A stretch of 64,000 nt of DNA from positions 1-64,000 of the forward strand of contig JACPYS010000021.1 of assembly GCA_016195915.1 (NCBI GenBank), in the 5' to 3' direction. Below, piece after piece: positions 28,125 to 36,097 of this stretch (positions are counted from its first letter, which is position 1; each line of letters starts with the position of its first letter). The DNA comes from Betaproteobacteria bacterium. GTDB taxonomy: Bacteria; Pseudomonadota; Gammaproteobacteria; Burkholderiales; SG8-39. The position numbers and the translations under genes were made by a program. The notes under the pieces were generated by a model. That model was not told the origin of the DNA. It saw only the letters and a program-made list of their open reading frames with translations, and searched no databases.

Positions 28125-29039
28125 ATGACACTCACGTCACAAACTCACGATCTTCTGGTCATCGGCACTGGCATCACCGGAATGAGCGCCGCGCGGCAGG
28201 CGCTGCGAAACGGCATTTCCACGGCGGTGATGGAGTCGCTGTTCTTCGGCGGTCTGATCACCAATGTCAATGAACTCGATGGCGAAATCCAAGGATCGGG
28301 GAGTGAGGTGGCTGCAGATCTGATGATGGAGCTCAGCAGACTCGGCGCGAAGAGCATCGCTGCGACGGTTGAGTCAATCGCGCGAGACGGCGATACCTTG
28401 GTCGTCAAGAGCGACGCCGGCAGCCACCGCGCCCGCGCGCTCATCGTCGCTTCGGGTGCGAGGCTCAGGCGGCTCGGGATTCCGGGCGAATCCGAGTTCG
28501 AGGGCAAGGGAGTCTCGCGTTGCGCGGACTGCGACGGGCCGCTCTACAGGAATCAGGATGTGGTCGTTGTCGGTGGCGGTGATTCCGCATTGCAGGAAGC
28601 GCTGGTGCTTGCGGGATTTGCGCGGCAGGTTTACCTCCTGCATCGCGGCGCGAAGTTCACCGCGCGCCAGCATCTCGTGGATCGGATCGCCGGGCATTCG
28701 AACGTTTCGATCCATTGGCGCACGCGTGTAGATGCAGTGCTGGGCGACAAATCCGTTCAGGCGGTGCGAGCGCGTGGATTGGAGTATGACGCGGCCGGCG
28801 AGCTTCCCTGCACTGGCTTTTTCGCCTACGTCGGCCTGGAACCGGCATGCGATTTCGTACCGGAAGCGATCGAGCGTGATGCGGGCGGGTTTCTGTTGAC
28901 CGACGCGGGACTGCAGACCGCGATGCCGGGAGTATTCGCGGCGGGTGCGGTGCGTTCGGGTTACGGCGGGTTGCTGAGGCATGCGCTCGCGGAGGGAACC
29001 GCGGCTGCGAAATCTGTCAAGGTGTTGATCCGCGCTTGA
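28125..29039 (+). CDS. Thioredoxin reductase-like flavoprotein
   Basis: The 304-residue protein has the FAD-binding GTGITGMSAA, the redox-active pair in RCADCDGP (CxxC), and the NAD(P)H-binding VVVVGGGDSALQEA. The C-terminal FAD contact reads GVFAAGAVR, with Ala for the usual Asp. The overall length and CxxC location match low-molecular-weight thioredoxin reductases. It is divergent from the CoA transferase-UGSC operon across 91 bp, so it might deliver electrons to the selenoprotein. That link is inferred from position only. GTG 28101 is an alternative start. Confidence 0.85.
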   Translation: MTLTSQTHDLLVIGTGITGMSAARQALRNGISTAVMESLFFGGLITNVNELDGEIQGSGSEVAADLMMELSRLGAKSIAATVESIARDGDTLVVKSDAGSHRARALIVASGARLRRLGIPGESEFEGKGVSRCADCDGPLYRNQDVVVVGGGDSALQEALVLAGFARQVYLLHRGAKFTARQHLVDRIAGHSNVSIHWRTRVDAVLGDKSVQAVRARGLEYDAAGELPCTGFFAYVGLEPACDFVPEAIERDAGGFLLTDAGLQTAMPGVFAAGAVRSGYGGLLRHALAEGTAAAKSVKVLIRA

Positions 29040-29050
29040 AAGGGAACAAC

Positions 29051-29156
29051 AGGGTCAGGTCTTGTATCAACGCATTCGCACCAAGGTAAAGAAAATGGAC
29101 GAGATCAGGCAGGATCGCCAACTTTCGTGCATTGTCGCAATGTAAGACCTGACCCC
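29051..29156. repeat. REP-like palindromic element B (long loop)
   Basis: The left arm AGGGTCAGGTCTTG (29051-29064) and right arm TAAGACCTGACCCC (29143-29156) match the RAYT arms with one mismatch each. The 78-nt loop starts TATCAACGCATT like element A. Left flank GGAACAAC and right flank ATTCACG recur at other copies. The ATTCACG-containing flank is partly duplicated just after it. Confidence 0.85.
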
Positions 29157-29172
29157 ATTCACGTGACCCCAT

Positions 29173-30708
29173 TCACGCCCTGACCTTGTTTCTGTAGCCC
29201 TCCCGCAACTCCCGCTTCAGCACCTTCCCGATCGCGCTCCTCGGCAACTGCTCGATCAACTCCACCGCCGCGAGGCGCTGGATCCTGTTCACGCGTTCGT
29301 TCACCCACTCGCGCACCTGATCTGCGCTCGTTTCCGACCCGGGCTTGAGCACCACGAACGCGACCGGCGTCTCGCCCCATTGCTCCGAGGGAACGCCCAC
29401 TACCGCCACCTCGATCACTTCCGGGTGTTCGCGCATGGCTCTCTCGATATCGCTCGGGTAAACGTTGAATCCGCCCGAAATGATCATGTCCTTCTTGCGG
29501 TCCATGAGCACGAGGAAGCCGTCTTCATCGAAACGCCCGACGTCCCCGGTACGGATGAAACGCTTGCCGTCTGCGTCGTGCCACTCGGCTTCCGCCGTCT
29601 TCTCGGGCTGATTGTGGTAACCGTTCATTATTCCGGCCGAGTGCCCGACGACTTCACCCATCTCGCCGCGAGGCACTTCACACCCCTGGTCGTCGATCAG
29701 CCGGATGTCGTGCCCCTCCGCGGGCGGGCCAACGGTGTGCAGCTTCGCGGGATGCAGGTGCGCGGCGAGGATGCAGGTGCCGCCTCCTTCGGTCATGCCG
29801 TAGAACTCGATGAGCCCGCCCTGCCACCGCTTGAGCACGTCGGCCTTCAGCGCGGCCGCGAACGGCGCGCTGGTGCAGAACTTGCACCGAAAACCGGACA
29901 GGTCGTAATCGTCGAAACCCCGCAGCGCCATGATGCGCTGGTATTGCACCGGCACGAGCATGGTGTGGGTTGCGCGGTGTTTTTCCGCCAACGCAAGGTA
30001 CGCTGCGGCATCGAACTTGGTCATCAGCACCACAGTACCGCCGTGCCCAAGCGTGGGGAAGAAACACACCAGCGTGGTGTTGGAGTACAGCGGCGTGGCG
30101 ATGACCGTCACCGCGGACGTGTCGTACTCGTAGACGGCGGCGCGCTCGATGTGCCCCCAGCGCATCGCGTGCGACTGCACGATGCCCTTTGGGCTGCCGG
30201 TGGTGCCGGAGGAATAAATGATGTTGAAGGCCCACTCGGGCCGAATCTCGACCGGCGCAGGAATCGTTCCCGCGGGGGCCAGCCAGGCGGAAAATGGCTC
30301 TCCGGCAGGTGACGCGTCGAGCGCGATGCGTTTCGCCACGATGCGGCCCGCGACGGGTTCGATCGCCTTCGCTACCGCGGCGTCGAGAAAGAGGAGCCTT
30401 GCGCCAGCGTCCGCCGCCATGCCTGCAAGCTCTTCAGCGGTGCAGGACGGTGCCAGCGGCGCGACCGCCACGCCCGCCCGCAGCGCGCCGAGAAACGCGG
30501 CGGCATATTCGATCGACGTGCCGGCGCAGATCGAGATCACCTCCTGCGGCGCGATGCATTCGCGTTGCAGTGCGCACGCGACGCGGTCCATCCCGTCGTC
30601 GAGTTCGGCGTAGCTGAGCGCGCGGCTGCCCTGTACCAGCGCGGCGTGCCGCGGCTGGCTGGCGGCGAAACGGCGGACGAGGTCCGAGAGGGTGCCGAAT
30701 TCGGTCAC
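29173..30708 (-). CDS. AMP-dependent acyl-CoA synthetase/ligase
   Basis: The 511-residue enzyme has the adenylate-forming signatures YSSGTTGSPKGIV, EFYGMTEGGG, RTGDVGRFDEDGFL, the hinge DRKKDMIISGGFNVYPSDIE and the C-terminal Lys in SAIGKVLKREL. It activates a carboxylic acid to its acyl-CoA through an acyl-AMP. An upstream ATG at 30747 would place the start codon inside a mobile palindrome, so I prefer GTG 30708, where the family homology starts (TEFGTLSDLVRRFA). The specific acid is unknown. Confidence 0.92.
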   Translation of the reverse strand: MTEFGTLSDLVRRFAASQPRHAALVQGSRALSYAELDDGMDRVACALQRECIAPQEVISICAGTSIEYAAAFLGALRAGVAVAPLAPSCTAEELAGMAADAGARLLFLDAAVAKAIEPVAGRIVAKRIALDASPAGEPFSAWLAPAGTIPAPVEIRPEWAFNIIYSSGTTGSPKGIVQSHAMRWGHIERAAVYEYDTSAVTVIATPLYSNTTLVCFFPTLGHGGTVVLMTKFDAAAYLALAEKHRATHTMLVPVQYQRIMALRGFDDYDLSGFRCKFCTSAPFAAALKADVLKRWQGGLIEFYGMTEGGGTCILAAHLHPAKLHTVGPPAEGHDIRLIDDQGCEVPRGEMGEVVGHSAGIMNGYHNQPEKTAEAEWHDADGKRFIRTGDVGRFDEDGFLVLMDRKKDMIISGGFNVYPSDIERAMREHPEVIEVAVVGVPSEQWGETPVAFVVLKPGSETSADQVREWVNERVNRIQRLAAVELIEQLPRSAIGKVLKRELREGYRNKVRA

Positions 30709-30758
30709 GGGGTCAGGTCTTGTATTGGCAAACTTGCGGTAATACAAGACCTGACCCC
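30709..30758. repeat. REP-like palindromic element C
   Basis: The arms GGGGTCAGGTCTTG (30709-30722) and CAAGACCTGACCCC (30745-30758) are perfect, and pairing continues inward through TAT/ATA, giving a 17-bp stem. It begins directly upstream of the acyl-CoA ligase start codon at 30708, so it lies in that gene's leader. The right flank ATTCACG is shared with element B. Confidence 0.92.
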
Positions 30759-30772
30759 ATTCACGGCCCCAT

Positions 30773-31258
30773 TCATGTCTTGCGAATACAAGATTCGAGC
30801 AACTCGACGGCCCGGTGCGCGAATTCCCACATATTGGCTTCCCGGTCCGCGCTGCCGGTCTCGACGGTGATCACGGCATCGACGGGGCCGCAGACTGCGA
30901 TGCAGGCATGTCCTGGCGCATCGCCATAGCGGTTCCCGCCCGGGCCGCTCGCGCCGGTTTCACTCAGACCCCAGGTGGCTCCCAGATTGGCGCGCACGCG
31001 TCGCGCAAGCAGCTTGGCAAAGGCTTCCGTCGAGGAACGGATATTCGCCATGTCCTGCGCGCTCAGCCCCAACAATGCAGAGCGGCCCGCACCGGTATAG
31101 ATGATGCCTCCGCCGATGTAATACGCGGATGCACCCGGCACCGCGACGAGCGCGGCGTTGATCAGGCCACCCGCGGAGGATTCGGCGACTGCGAGCGTTT
31201 GCCTGCGTTCCTTGAGCAGACTGCCCACGGCGCTGCCGAGGGCGGTGAGCGATTGCAT
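30773..31258 (-). CDS. CinA C-terminal family protein (PncC-like amidohydrolase)
   Basis: The 161-residue protein matches the stand-alone CinA C-terminal domain: QTLAVAESSAGGLI, YYIGGGIIYT and SETGASGPGGNRYG. Members such as PncC deamidate nicotinamide mononucleotide. ATG 31258 lies 2 nt after the stop codon of the small upstream gene, so translation is probably coupled. The 3' end is 15 bp from palindromic element C. Here the typical AGPxGG-like signature is varied, so the exact activity is uncertain. Confidence 0.8.
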   Translation of the reverse strand: MQSLTALGSAVGSLLKERRQTLAVAESSAGGLINAALVAVPGASAYYIGGGIIYTGAGRSALLGLSAQDMANIRSSTEAFAKLLARRVRANLGATWGLSETGASGPGGNRYGDAPGHACIAVCGPVDAVITVETGSADREANMWEFAHRAVELLESCIRKT

Positions 31259-31260
31259 GT

Positions 31261-31488
31261 TCAGAAAGGATCCGTCGGATCCTTGGGCAGCGCGAGGCAC
31301 ACGGCCTTGACGTATTTCTGAAATCCGCCGGGCGCGAGGACCCGCCTGCGGCCGATTTCGCATTGCTCGAGGTTTTCAAACGGAACGCGGAGGCTGAAGT
31401 TCTGGCCCATGCAGACCTTTCCGCCGTCCGTGGGGCCAATGCAGCCCTCGACGATGAGCAACAGATAAAACGACATGTTCAGGAGCAT
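31261..31488 (-). CDS. Small hypothetical protein with hydrophobic N-terminus
   Basis: The 75-residue frame starts MLLNMSFYLLLIVEGCIG, a hydrophobic stretch that could be a signal or anchor. It contains four Cys (EGC, KVC, EQC, AVC). It lies directly upstream of the cinA-like gene with a 2-nt gap. I do not recognise a family. The frame remains open further upstream to 31620 but overlaps the start of the divergent hydrolase gene, so the shorter form is likelier. Confidence 0.5.
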   Translation of the reverse strand: MLLNMSFYLLLIVEGCIGPTDGGKVCMGQNFSLRVPFENLEQCEIGRRRVLAPGGFQKYVKAVCLALPKDPTDPF

Positions 31489-31618
31489 GATTCGGTTGCC
31501 TCGGGCTGCTGGTTGTCCGTCATGCGCGCCGGAAACCGGAGCCCGAATGATAATCCCTGGGCGGCCTGCCTCAGTTTGAATCGGGCTACACTTCCGCTCC
31601 CGACGGAGGATTCCGACC

Positions 31619-32560
31619 ATGACCGAACAATTGTTTGCAGATCGTCCGGCCGCTGAACGCGGCGAGGCGCCGCAGCCCGTGACGCAGATCGAAATCGACC
31701 AGCGTGTATTCGATCTCTACGACGAGTACTGCCACGGCCGCATCGACCGGCGCGAGTTCCTGAGCCGGGCGAGTGCGCTGACGATCGGAGGGGTATCGGC
31801 GCTCGCCATGGCGCAGGCGCTGCTGCCGCGTTATGCGCAGGCGCAGACGATTTCCTTTACCGACCGGCGCATCAAGGCACAGTATGTGAATTACCCGTCG
31901 CCCGAAGGCAACTCCGGGCAAACGCGCGGTTACCTGGTGCAGCCCGCGGGCCAGGGGCCATTCCCGTCGGTGCTGGTGATTCACGAAAACCGCGGGCTCA
32001 ATCCCTACATCGAGGACGTCGCGCGCCGCGCGGCAGTGGAAGGTTTTTTGGCGCTCGCACCCGACGGCCTGTCGCCGGTGGGCGGTTACCCGGGCAACGA
32101 CGACGACGGCCGCACGCTGCAGGGCAATCTCGACCAGGGCAGGTTGCGCACCGATATGTTCAACAGCGCGCGATTTCTCAAGTCGCACAAGCTCTCGACC
32201 GGCAAGCTCGGTGTGACGGGTTTTTGCTGGGGTGGCGGCACCACCAATTACCTGGCGATCGCACTGGGTGCGGACATGCATGCGGGGGTGCCGTTCTATG
32301 GCGCGGCTGCGGAGACGGCCGGCGTCGCGAAGATCAAGGCGCCGCTGCTGATTCAGTATGCGGAGAACGACGAGCGGATCAACGCGATGTGGCCCGCCTT
32401 CGAATCCGCGCTTAAGGCCGCCGGCGTTGCACATCAGGTGCACATCTATCCCGGCACGCAGCACGGATTTCACAACAACTCCACGCCGCGTTATAACGAA
32501 GCCGCGGCTAAACTGGCGTGGCAGCGGACGATCGCATTCTTCAAAAAGAACCTCGCCTGA
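31619..32560 (+). CDS. Dienelactone hydrolase family protein, exported
   Basis: The 313-residue protein has a twin-arginine-type export segment (DRREFLSRASALTIGG, about 43-75) after a charged N-terminus, so the mature enzyme is probably periplasmic. The catalytic triad of the dienelactone hydrolase family is visible: Cys in GFCWGGG, Asp in YAENDERIN and His in GTQHGFHNN. The natural substrate may be a lactone or ester. An MBL-fold gene overlaps its end, so both are in one transcript. Confidence 0.9.
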   Translation: MTEQLFADRPAAERGEAPQPVTQIEIDQRVFDLYDEYCHGRIDRREFLSRASALTIGGVSALAMAQALLPRYAQAQTISFTDRRIKAQYVNYPSPEGNSGQTRGYLVQPAGQGPFPSVLVIHENRGLNPYIEDVARRAAVEGFLALAPDGLSPVGGYPGNDDDGRTLQGNLDQGRLRTDMFNSARFLKSHKLSTGKLGVTGFCWGGGTTNYLAIALGADMHAGVPFYGAAAETAGVAKIKAPLLIQYAENDERINAMWPAFESALKAAGVAHQVHIYPGTQHGFHNNSTPRYNEAAAKLAWQRTIAFFKKNLA

Positions 32561-33420
32561 GCACCTATCCCGTCACCCGCTGGAAGATCGGCGCCGCCAC
32601 CATCACCCGCGTCGTCGAGATCGAGGGTTCCTCGCCCGGCAGCTTCTTTTTCAAGGCCGCGACGCCCGAGCGGCTGTTGCAGCACGCCTGGCTCAAGCCC
32701 CACTTCCTCACCGGCGACGGGCGCGTCATCGCCTCGATCCACTGCTTCGTCATTCAGTCCGAGGGACGCAGCATCGTCGTCGACACCTGCGTGGGCAACG
32801 ACAAGCCGCGCGAGGTGAAGGCCTGGCACATGCGCCAGGGGCGATTCCTGCAGGACCTTGCCGAAGCAGGCTTTCCCCGCGAGAGCGTGGATACGGTCCT
32901 CTGCACCCATCTGCACGTCGATCACGTCGGCTGGAACACCTTGCTCGATGCCGGCCGCTGGGTGCCGACGTTCCCGAATGCGCGCTATCTGTTCGGACGC
33001 AAGGAGTGGGAGCACTGGTCCGCAGAGCCCGCGGGGCCCGATCGCGAGGTGCGCAATGATTCAGTGCGCCCGGTGCTGGACGCGGGACTCGCCGATCTCG
33101 TGGAGACCGATCACCGCATCAATGGCGAAGTGCAACTGGAGCCGACGCCGGGGCACACGCCGGGCCACGTCAGCGTGCGCATCGTCTCGGGCGGCGAGGA
33201 GGCCGTGATTACCGGCGACCTGATGCACCACCCGGTGCAGTGCGCCGAACCGGGGTGGGCGAGCAATTTCGATGTCGATCCCGAGGCGGCGCGCCGGACG
33301 CGACGGGCGTTTCTCGAACGATGTGCGAATCGGCCGGTGCTGGTCCTTGGCACCCATTTCGCTACCCCCACCGCTGGGCGCATAATTCGCGACGGTAACG
33401 CGTGGCGTTTTGCGTTCTAG
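32518..33420 (+). CDS. MBL-fold metallo-hydrolase
   Basis: This protein has the metallo-beta-lactamase motif CTHLHVDHVGWN, then PTPGHTPGHVSV, ITGDLMHHP and the final His in LGTHFATPTAG. It resembles quorum-quenching lactonase-like and arylsulfatase-type MBL hydrolases and probably binds two zinc ions in the cytoplasm. GTG 32518 overlaps the upstream hydrolase by 43 bp; the homology begins near 32557, so the actual start may be later. No signal peptide is visible. Confidence 0.88.
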   Translation: MAADDRILQKEPRLSTYPVTRWKIGAATITRVVEIEGSSPGSFFFKAATPERLLQHAWLKPHFLTGDGRVIASIHCFVIQSEGRSIVVDTCVGNDKPREVKAWHMRQGRFLQDLAEAGFPRESVDTVLCTHLHVDHVGWNTLLDAGRWVPTFPNARYLFGRKEWEHWSAEPAGPDREVRNDSVRPVLDAGLADLVETDHRINGEVQLEPTPGHTPGHVSVRIVSGGEEAVITGDLMHHPVQCAEPGWASNFDVDPEAARRTRRAFLERCANRPVLVLGTHFATPTAGRIIRDGNAWRFAF

Positions 33421-33479
33421 CGGCGCGCAATGCAGGCGAAGCTGGCGCCAATCTGTTCTTCAGTGGCTGGAGGAAGCCC

Positions 33480-33935
33480 ATGTCGAACGTAGTCGTTCAA
33501 GCTGAGAAACTCATCGTACGTCCAATCGAGGTGGTGCAGTCGCAGTTCGTCGATATGGCGCGCCATGCGAACGTCCGGGTGCATGCCGCCCTCGAAGTCA
33601 GCAACGTGCGCCCGCAGGACGGCGGATGCCGGTTCACCGGGCGCCGCCGTGTCCTCGGCATGCTTCAGGAGGACGAAATCGAAGTCTCGCGGTGCGCCGA
33701 CGGAAGCTCGACCCTGCGCAGCCTCTCCGGCAGCAACGCGGGGCTACTCATTACACAGACGTTCGAACCGGCGGGCTCGGACCGTACGCTGGTACGGACC
33801 TCGGTCGACATGCCCGTGCGAGGCCTGCTCAGGCTGCTTGCCCCGCTGCTGCGCATCGGGCTGCAGCGCGACCTTGCGATCGCGCTCGAGGAGGACCGCG
33901 TCGACCTGGAGGAGCGCGGGTACGCGGCAGGCTAG
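33480..33935 (+). CDS. SRPBCC-type ligand-binding protein
   Basis: This 151-residue protein begins with VQAEKLIVRPIEVVQSQFVDM and has a beta-rich middle that fits the START/SRPBCC fold with a hydrophobic pocket. ATG 33480 has GGAGG at a good distance. The C-terminal helix RLLAPLLRIGLQRDLAIAL is amphipathic. No catalytic motif is apparent. It ends 4 bases into the convergent propeller gene. Its ligand is unknown. Confidence 0.7.
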   Translation: MSNVVVQAEKLIVRPIEVVQSQFVDMARHANVRVHAALEVSNVRPQDGGCRFTGRRRVLGMLQEDEIEVSRCADGSSTLRSLSGSNAGLLITQTFEPAGSDRTLVRTSVDMPVRGLLRLLAPLLRIGLQRDLAIALEEDRVDLEERGYAAG

Positions 33936-34858
33936 TTCCTCACCTGAATGAACCGCAACTGGCTCTGAACGAGATCGGGTACCACCACGGTCAGCCCGCC
34001 CGCCTGCGGCACGACGCAGAAATCAGCAGGTCCCTTGAACCCGGTCGCAAGCTTCTGCATCCCGGTCTTGTCGCTCCAGCGGAACAGCGATCCGGAATTC
34101 CAGTCGGTGGCGAGCAGCGACCCGTCCTGCATCTCGTAGATGCCGTCGAGCCGGCCGATGGGTCCGGAAAGATCCTTGATCTGCCCGCTCACACCGAGCG
34201 CGAAAATGCCGCGCGGCTTGTCCGGGGCCAGGAAGCCGACCATCAGCATCATGCCGTCGCGCGCCGGCCAGAGACCGTTCGGGCTGACGCCCGCACCCTT
34301 GAATACCGAGGTCACCTTGGGCGCGCTCTTTGAATTCAGGAAATCCGCCGGCTCCACCTTGAACAACTGGTCGCTCACGTTGTCGCTCACGTAGAGCACG
34401 TTGCCGGCAACAGCCGGATCGTTGGCGAACTGGACGCCGGGCAGGGCAGTCTTGCGGCCCTTCTTCGTCTTCAGGTCGAACACCCACACGCCGTCGATGT
34501 CCGTGACCCACAGCCGGTCGCCCTTCACCCAGATGCCCTTGGGTTTGTTGAGGGGCTCGCCGCCCGCCGCGGGAAGGAACTGCTGTTCGAGGATTTTGCC
34601 CGCGAGTGAAACTTTGCTGATCCTGCCCTTCCCGTCTTTAAGCACCGGATCGAGTTTGGAGCCGAATTCGCTTACGTACAACACCTTTGCCTTCGGGTCG
34701 TAGGCGACGGATTCGGGGAACGCGAAACCGCCGACGGTCTGATCCGAGCTCACCCGCGGGGTTCCGTACGCCTGGGCGGACGCTTCAGGGGAAATTGCGG
34801 GCTGCGCGATGACGAGCGCGGCTGCAAGCGCGAGGTAAAGCGGTGTTTTCTTGTTCAT
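33932..34858 (-). CDS. Exported SMP-30/NHL-type beta-propeller protein
   Basis: The 308-residue protein has a signal peptide (PLYLALAAALVIAQPAIS) and repeated propeller blades such as FPESVAYDPKAKVLYVSEFG, LNKPKGIWVKGDRLWVTD and VSPNGLWPARDG. The fold is that of SMP-30/gluconolactonase and NHL proteins, located in the periplasm. ATG 34858 with AAGGAGG upstream is preferred to the GTG three bases earlier. It is convergent with the SRPBCC gene. No catalytic assignment is possible. Confidence 0.82.
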   Translation of the reverse strand: MNKKTPLYLALAAALVIAQPAISPEASAQAYGTPRVSSDQTVGGFAFPESVAYDPKAKVLYVSEFGSKLDPVLKDGKGRISKVSLAGKILEQQFLPAAGGEPLNKPKGIWVKGDRLWVTDIDGVWVFDLKTKKGRKTALPGVQFANDPAVAGNVLYVSDNVSDQLFKVEPADFLNSKSAPKVTSVFKGAGVSPNGLWPARDGMMLMVGFLAPDKPRGIFALGVSGQIKDLSGPIGRLDGIYEMQDGSLLATDWNSGSLFRWSDKTGMQKLATGFKGPADFCVVPQAGGLTVVVPDLVQSQLRFIQVRN

Positions 34859-34915
34859 CACATCCTCCTTGTTGGTTAACGGAAATTATGCGCCGTTAGT
34901 CCAATCGGTATCAAG

Positions 34916-35010
34916 AAAGGCCAGCGAAGAACATGTCCGGGACCCACTTCGCAACGCCCGCGAGTGGGCGTATCGTCGCGGACAGGAGGGGGTCCCGCTT
35001 CAGGCCATGA
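34916..35010 (+). pseudogene. Relic of an MBL-fold hydrolase 3' end
   Basis: In the frame ending TGA 35008-35010 the sequence reads GTHFATPASGRIVADR, closely matching the C-terminus of the intact MBL gene at 32518-33420 (GTHFATPTAGRIIRDG). Its stop overlaps the ATG of the Bug gene in ATGA fashion, so the ancestral order was MBL hydrolase then Bug receptor. Nothing upstream of about 34916 matches, so the rest was deleted. Confidence 0.7.
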
Positions 35011-35993
35011 AACGACGAGATCTGCTCAAGCTCGGCGCCGGGCTCGCACTGGCGCCCGGCGCGGCGATGCTGCTGCGCGCCCAGGACGCGGCGGCGAACT
35101 GGCCGAACAAACCGGTGCGCCTGATTATTCCGTTCACGCCCGGCGGCAGCACCGATTTCCAGGGACGGCTGCTGTGCGACTGGCTGAGCCGCCATTTCGG
35201 ACAGCAATTCTTCATCGAGCACAAGCCCGGCGCCGGCAGCAACATCGGCGTCGCGGAGCTCGCGCGCAGCGCGCCCGACGGCTATACCCTTGGCTGGATC
35301 ACGGTAGCGTCGCACGCAATCAATCCGACGCTGTACGCGAAGATGCCCTTCGACCACATCAGGGACTTCGCGCCGGTGTCGATGACCGGCACTTTTCCGA
35401 ACCTGCTCGTGGTCAACAACAGCCTGCCGGTAAGCACGATTCCGGAGCTGATCGCATTGTTGAAGAAGGAACCGGGCAAATACGCCTTCGCCTCCTCGGG
35501 GCAGGGCACCTCGCTGCATCTGTCCGGCGAGATGTTCAAGGTGATGACCGGCACCGACATGCTGCATGTGCCCTACAAGGGCGGCGGTCCCGCGCTGACC
35601 GACGTGATCGGTGGCCAGGTGCACATGACCTTCGGCAACATGCCTACCGTGTTGCCGCATGCGCGGGGCGGCAAGGTACGCGCTGTCGCCGTGACTTCAG
35701 CGGAGCGCTGGTTCACCTCGCCCGAGATTCCGGCGATCGCTGAAACCGTGCCGGGCTACGTTGCCATGTCGTGGCACGGCGTGGCGTTTCCTGCCGGCAC
35801 GCCGGGTGCGATTGTGGACAAGCTCTCGGCCACGATTCAGCGCGCCATGGCGACGACCGAGATGTTGGAGAAATACGCCTCCGGCGGATCGAGAGCGACG
35901 GCCATGACGCCAAAGGATTTCGTGGCGTTCATCAAGGAAGATACCGAGCGCTGGGCGCCTGTGATCCGGGCATCGGGTGCGCGGGTCGAATAA
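35007..35993 (+). CDS. Bug/TctC family receptor with Tat-type signal
   Basis: This 328-residue receptor starts MKRRDLLKLGAGLALAPGA, a twin-arginine-type signal that is unusual for this mostly Sec-exported family. The mature part has RLIIPFTPGGSTDFQGR, FFIEHKPGAGSNIG, APDGYTLGW and MLHVPYKGGG. Its start overlaps the stop of an MBL hydrolase relic. It binds a carboxylate in the periplasm; transport partners are not in the window. Confidence 0.93.
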   Translation: MKRRDLLKLGAGLALAPGAAMLLRAQDAAANWPNKPVRLIIPFTPGGSTDFQGRLLCDWLSRHFGQQFFIEHKPGAGSNIGVAELARSAPDGYTLGWITVASHAINPTLYAKMPFDHIRDFAPVSMTGTFPNLLVVNNSLPVSTIPELIALLKKEPGKYAFASSGQGTSLHLSGEMFKVMTGTDMLHVPYKGGGPALTDVIGGQVHMTFGNMPTVLPHARGGKVRAVAVTSAERWFTSPEIPAIAETVPGYVAMSWHGVAFPAGTPGAIVDKLSATIQRAMATTEMLEKYASGGSRATAMTPKDFVAFIKEDTERWAPVIRASGARVE

Positions 35994-36038
35994 AGCGCCG
36001 CCGTGCAGGGCCTCCCGTACGGCGTCTGACAACTTTCG

Positions 36039-36068
36039 TTGACGTCTAGACGTCGGTTCGTGTAGCAT
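36039..36068 (+). promoter_or_regulatory. Promoter with 14-bp palindrome upstream of methyltransferase
   Basis: A -35-like TTGACG (36039-36044) and -10-like TAGCAT (36063-36068) lie 18 bp apart, 30 bp before the methyltransferase ATG. The -35 box overlaps a perfect palindrome GACGTCTAGACGTC (36041-36054). Such overlap suggests an operator, perhaps for autoregulation through methylation or protein binding. Confidence 0.5.
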
Positions 36069-36097
36069 GTTTTTTTATACAGCACAGTGATACCGAG

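Noticed and set aside
30709-30747. ATG at 30747 as start of the acyl-CoA ligase
   Set aside because: It would encode residues from the mobile palindrome; family homology begins after GTG 30708.
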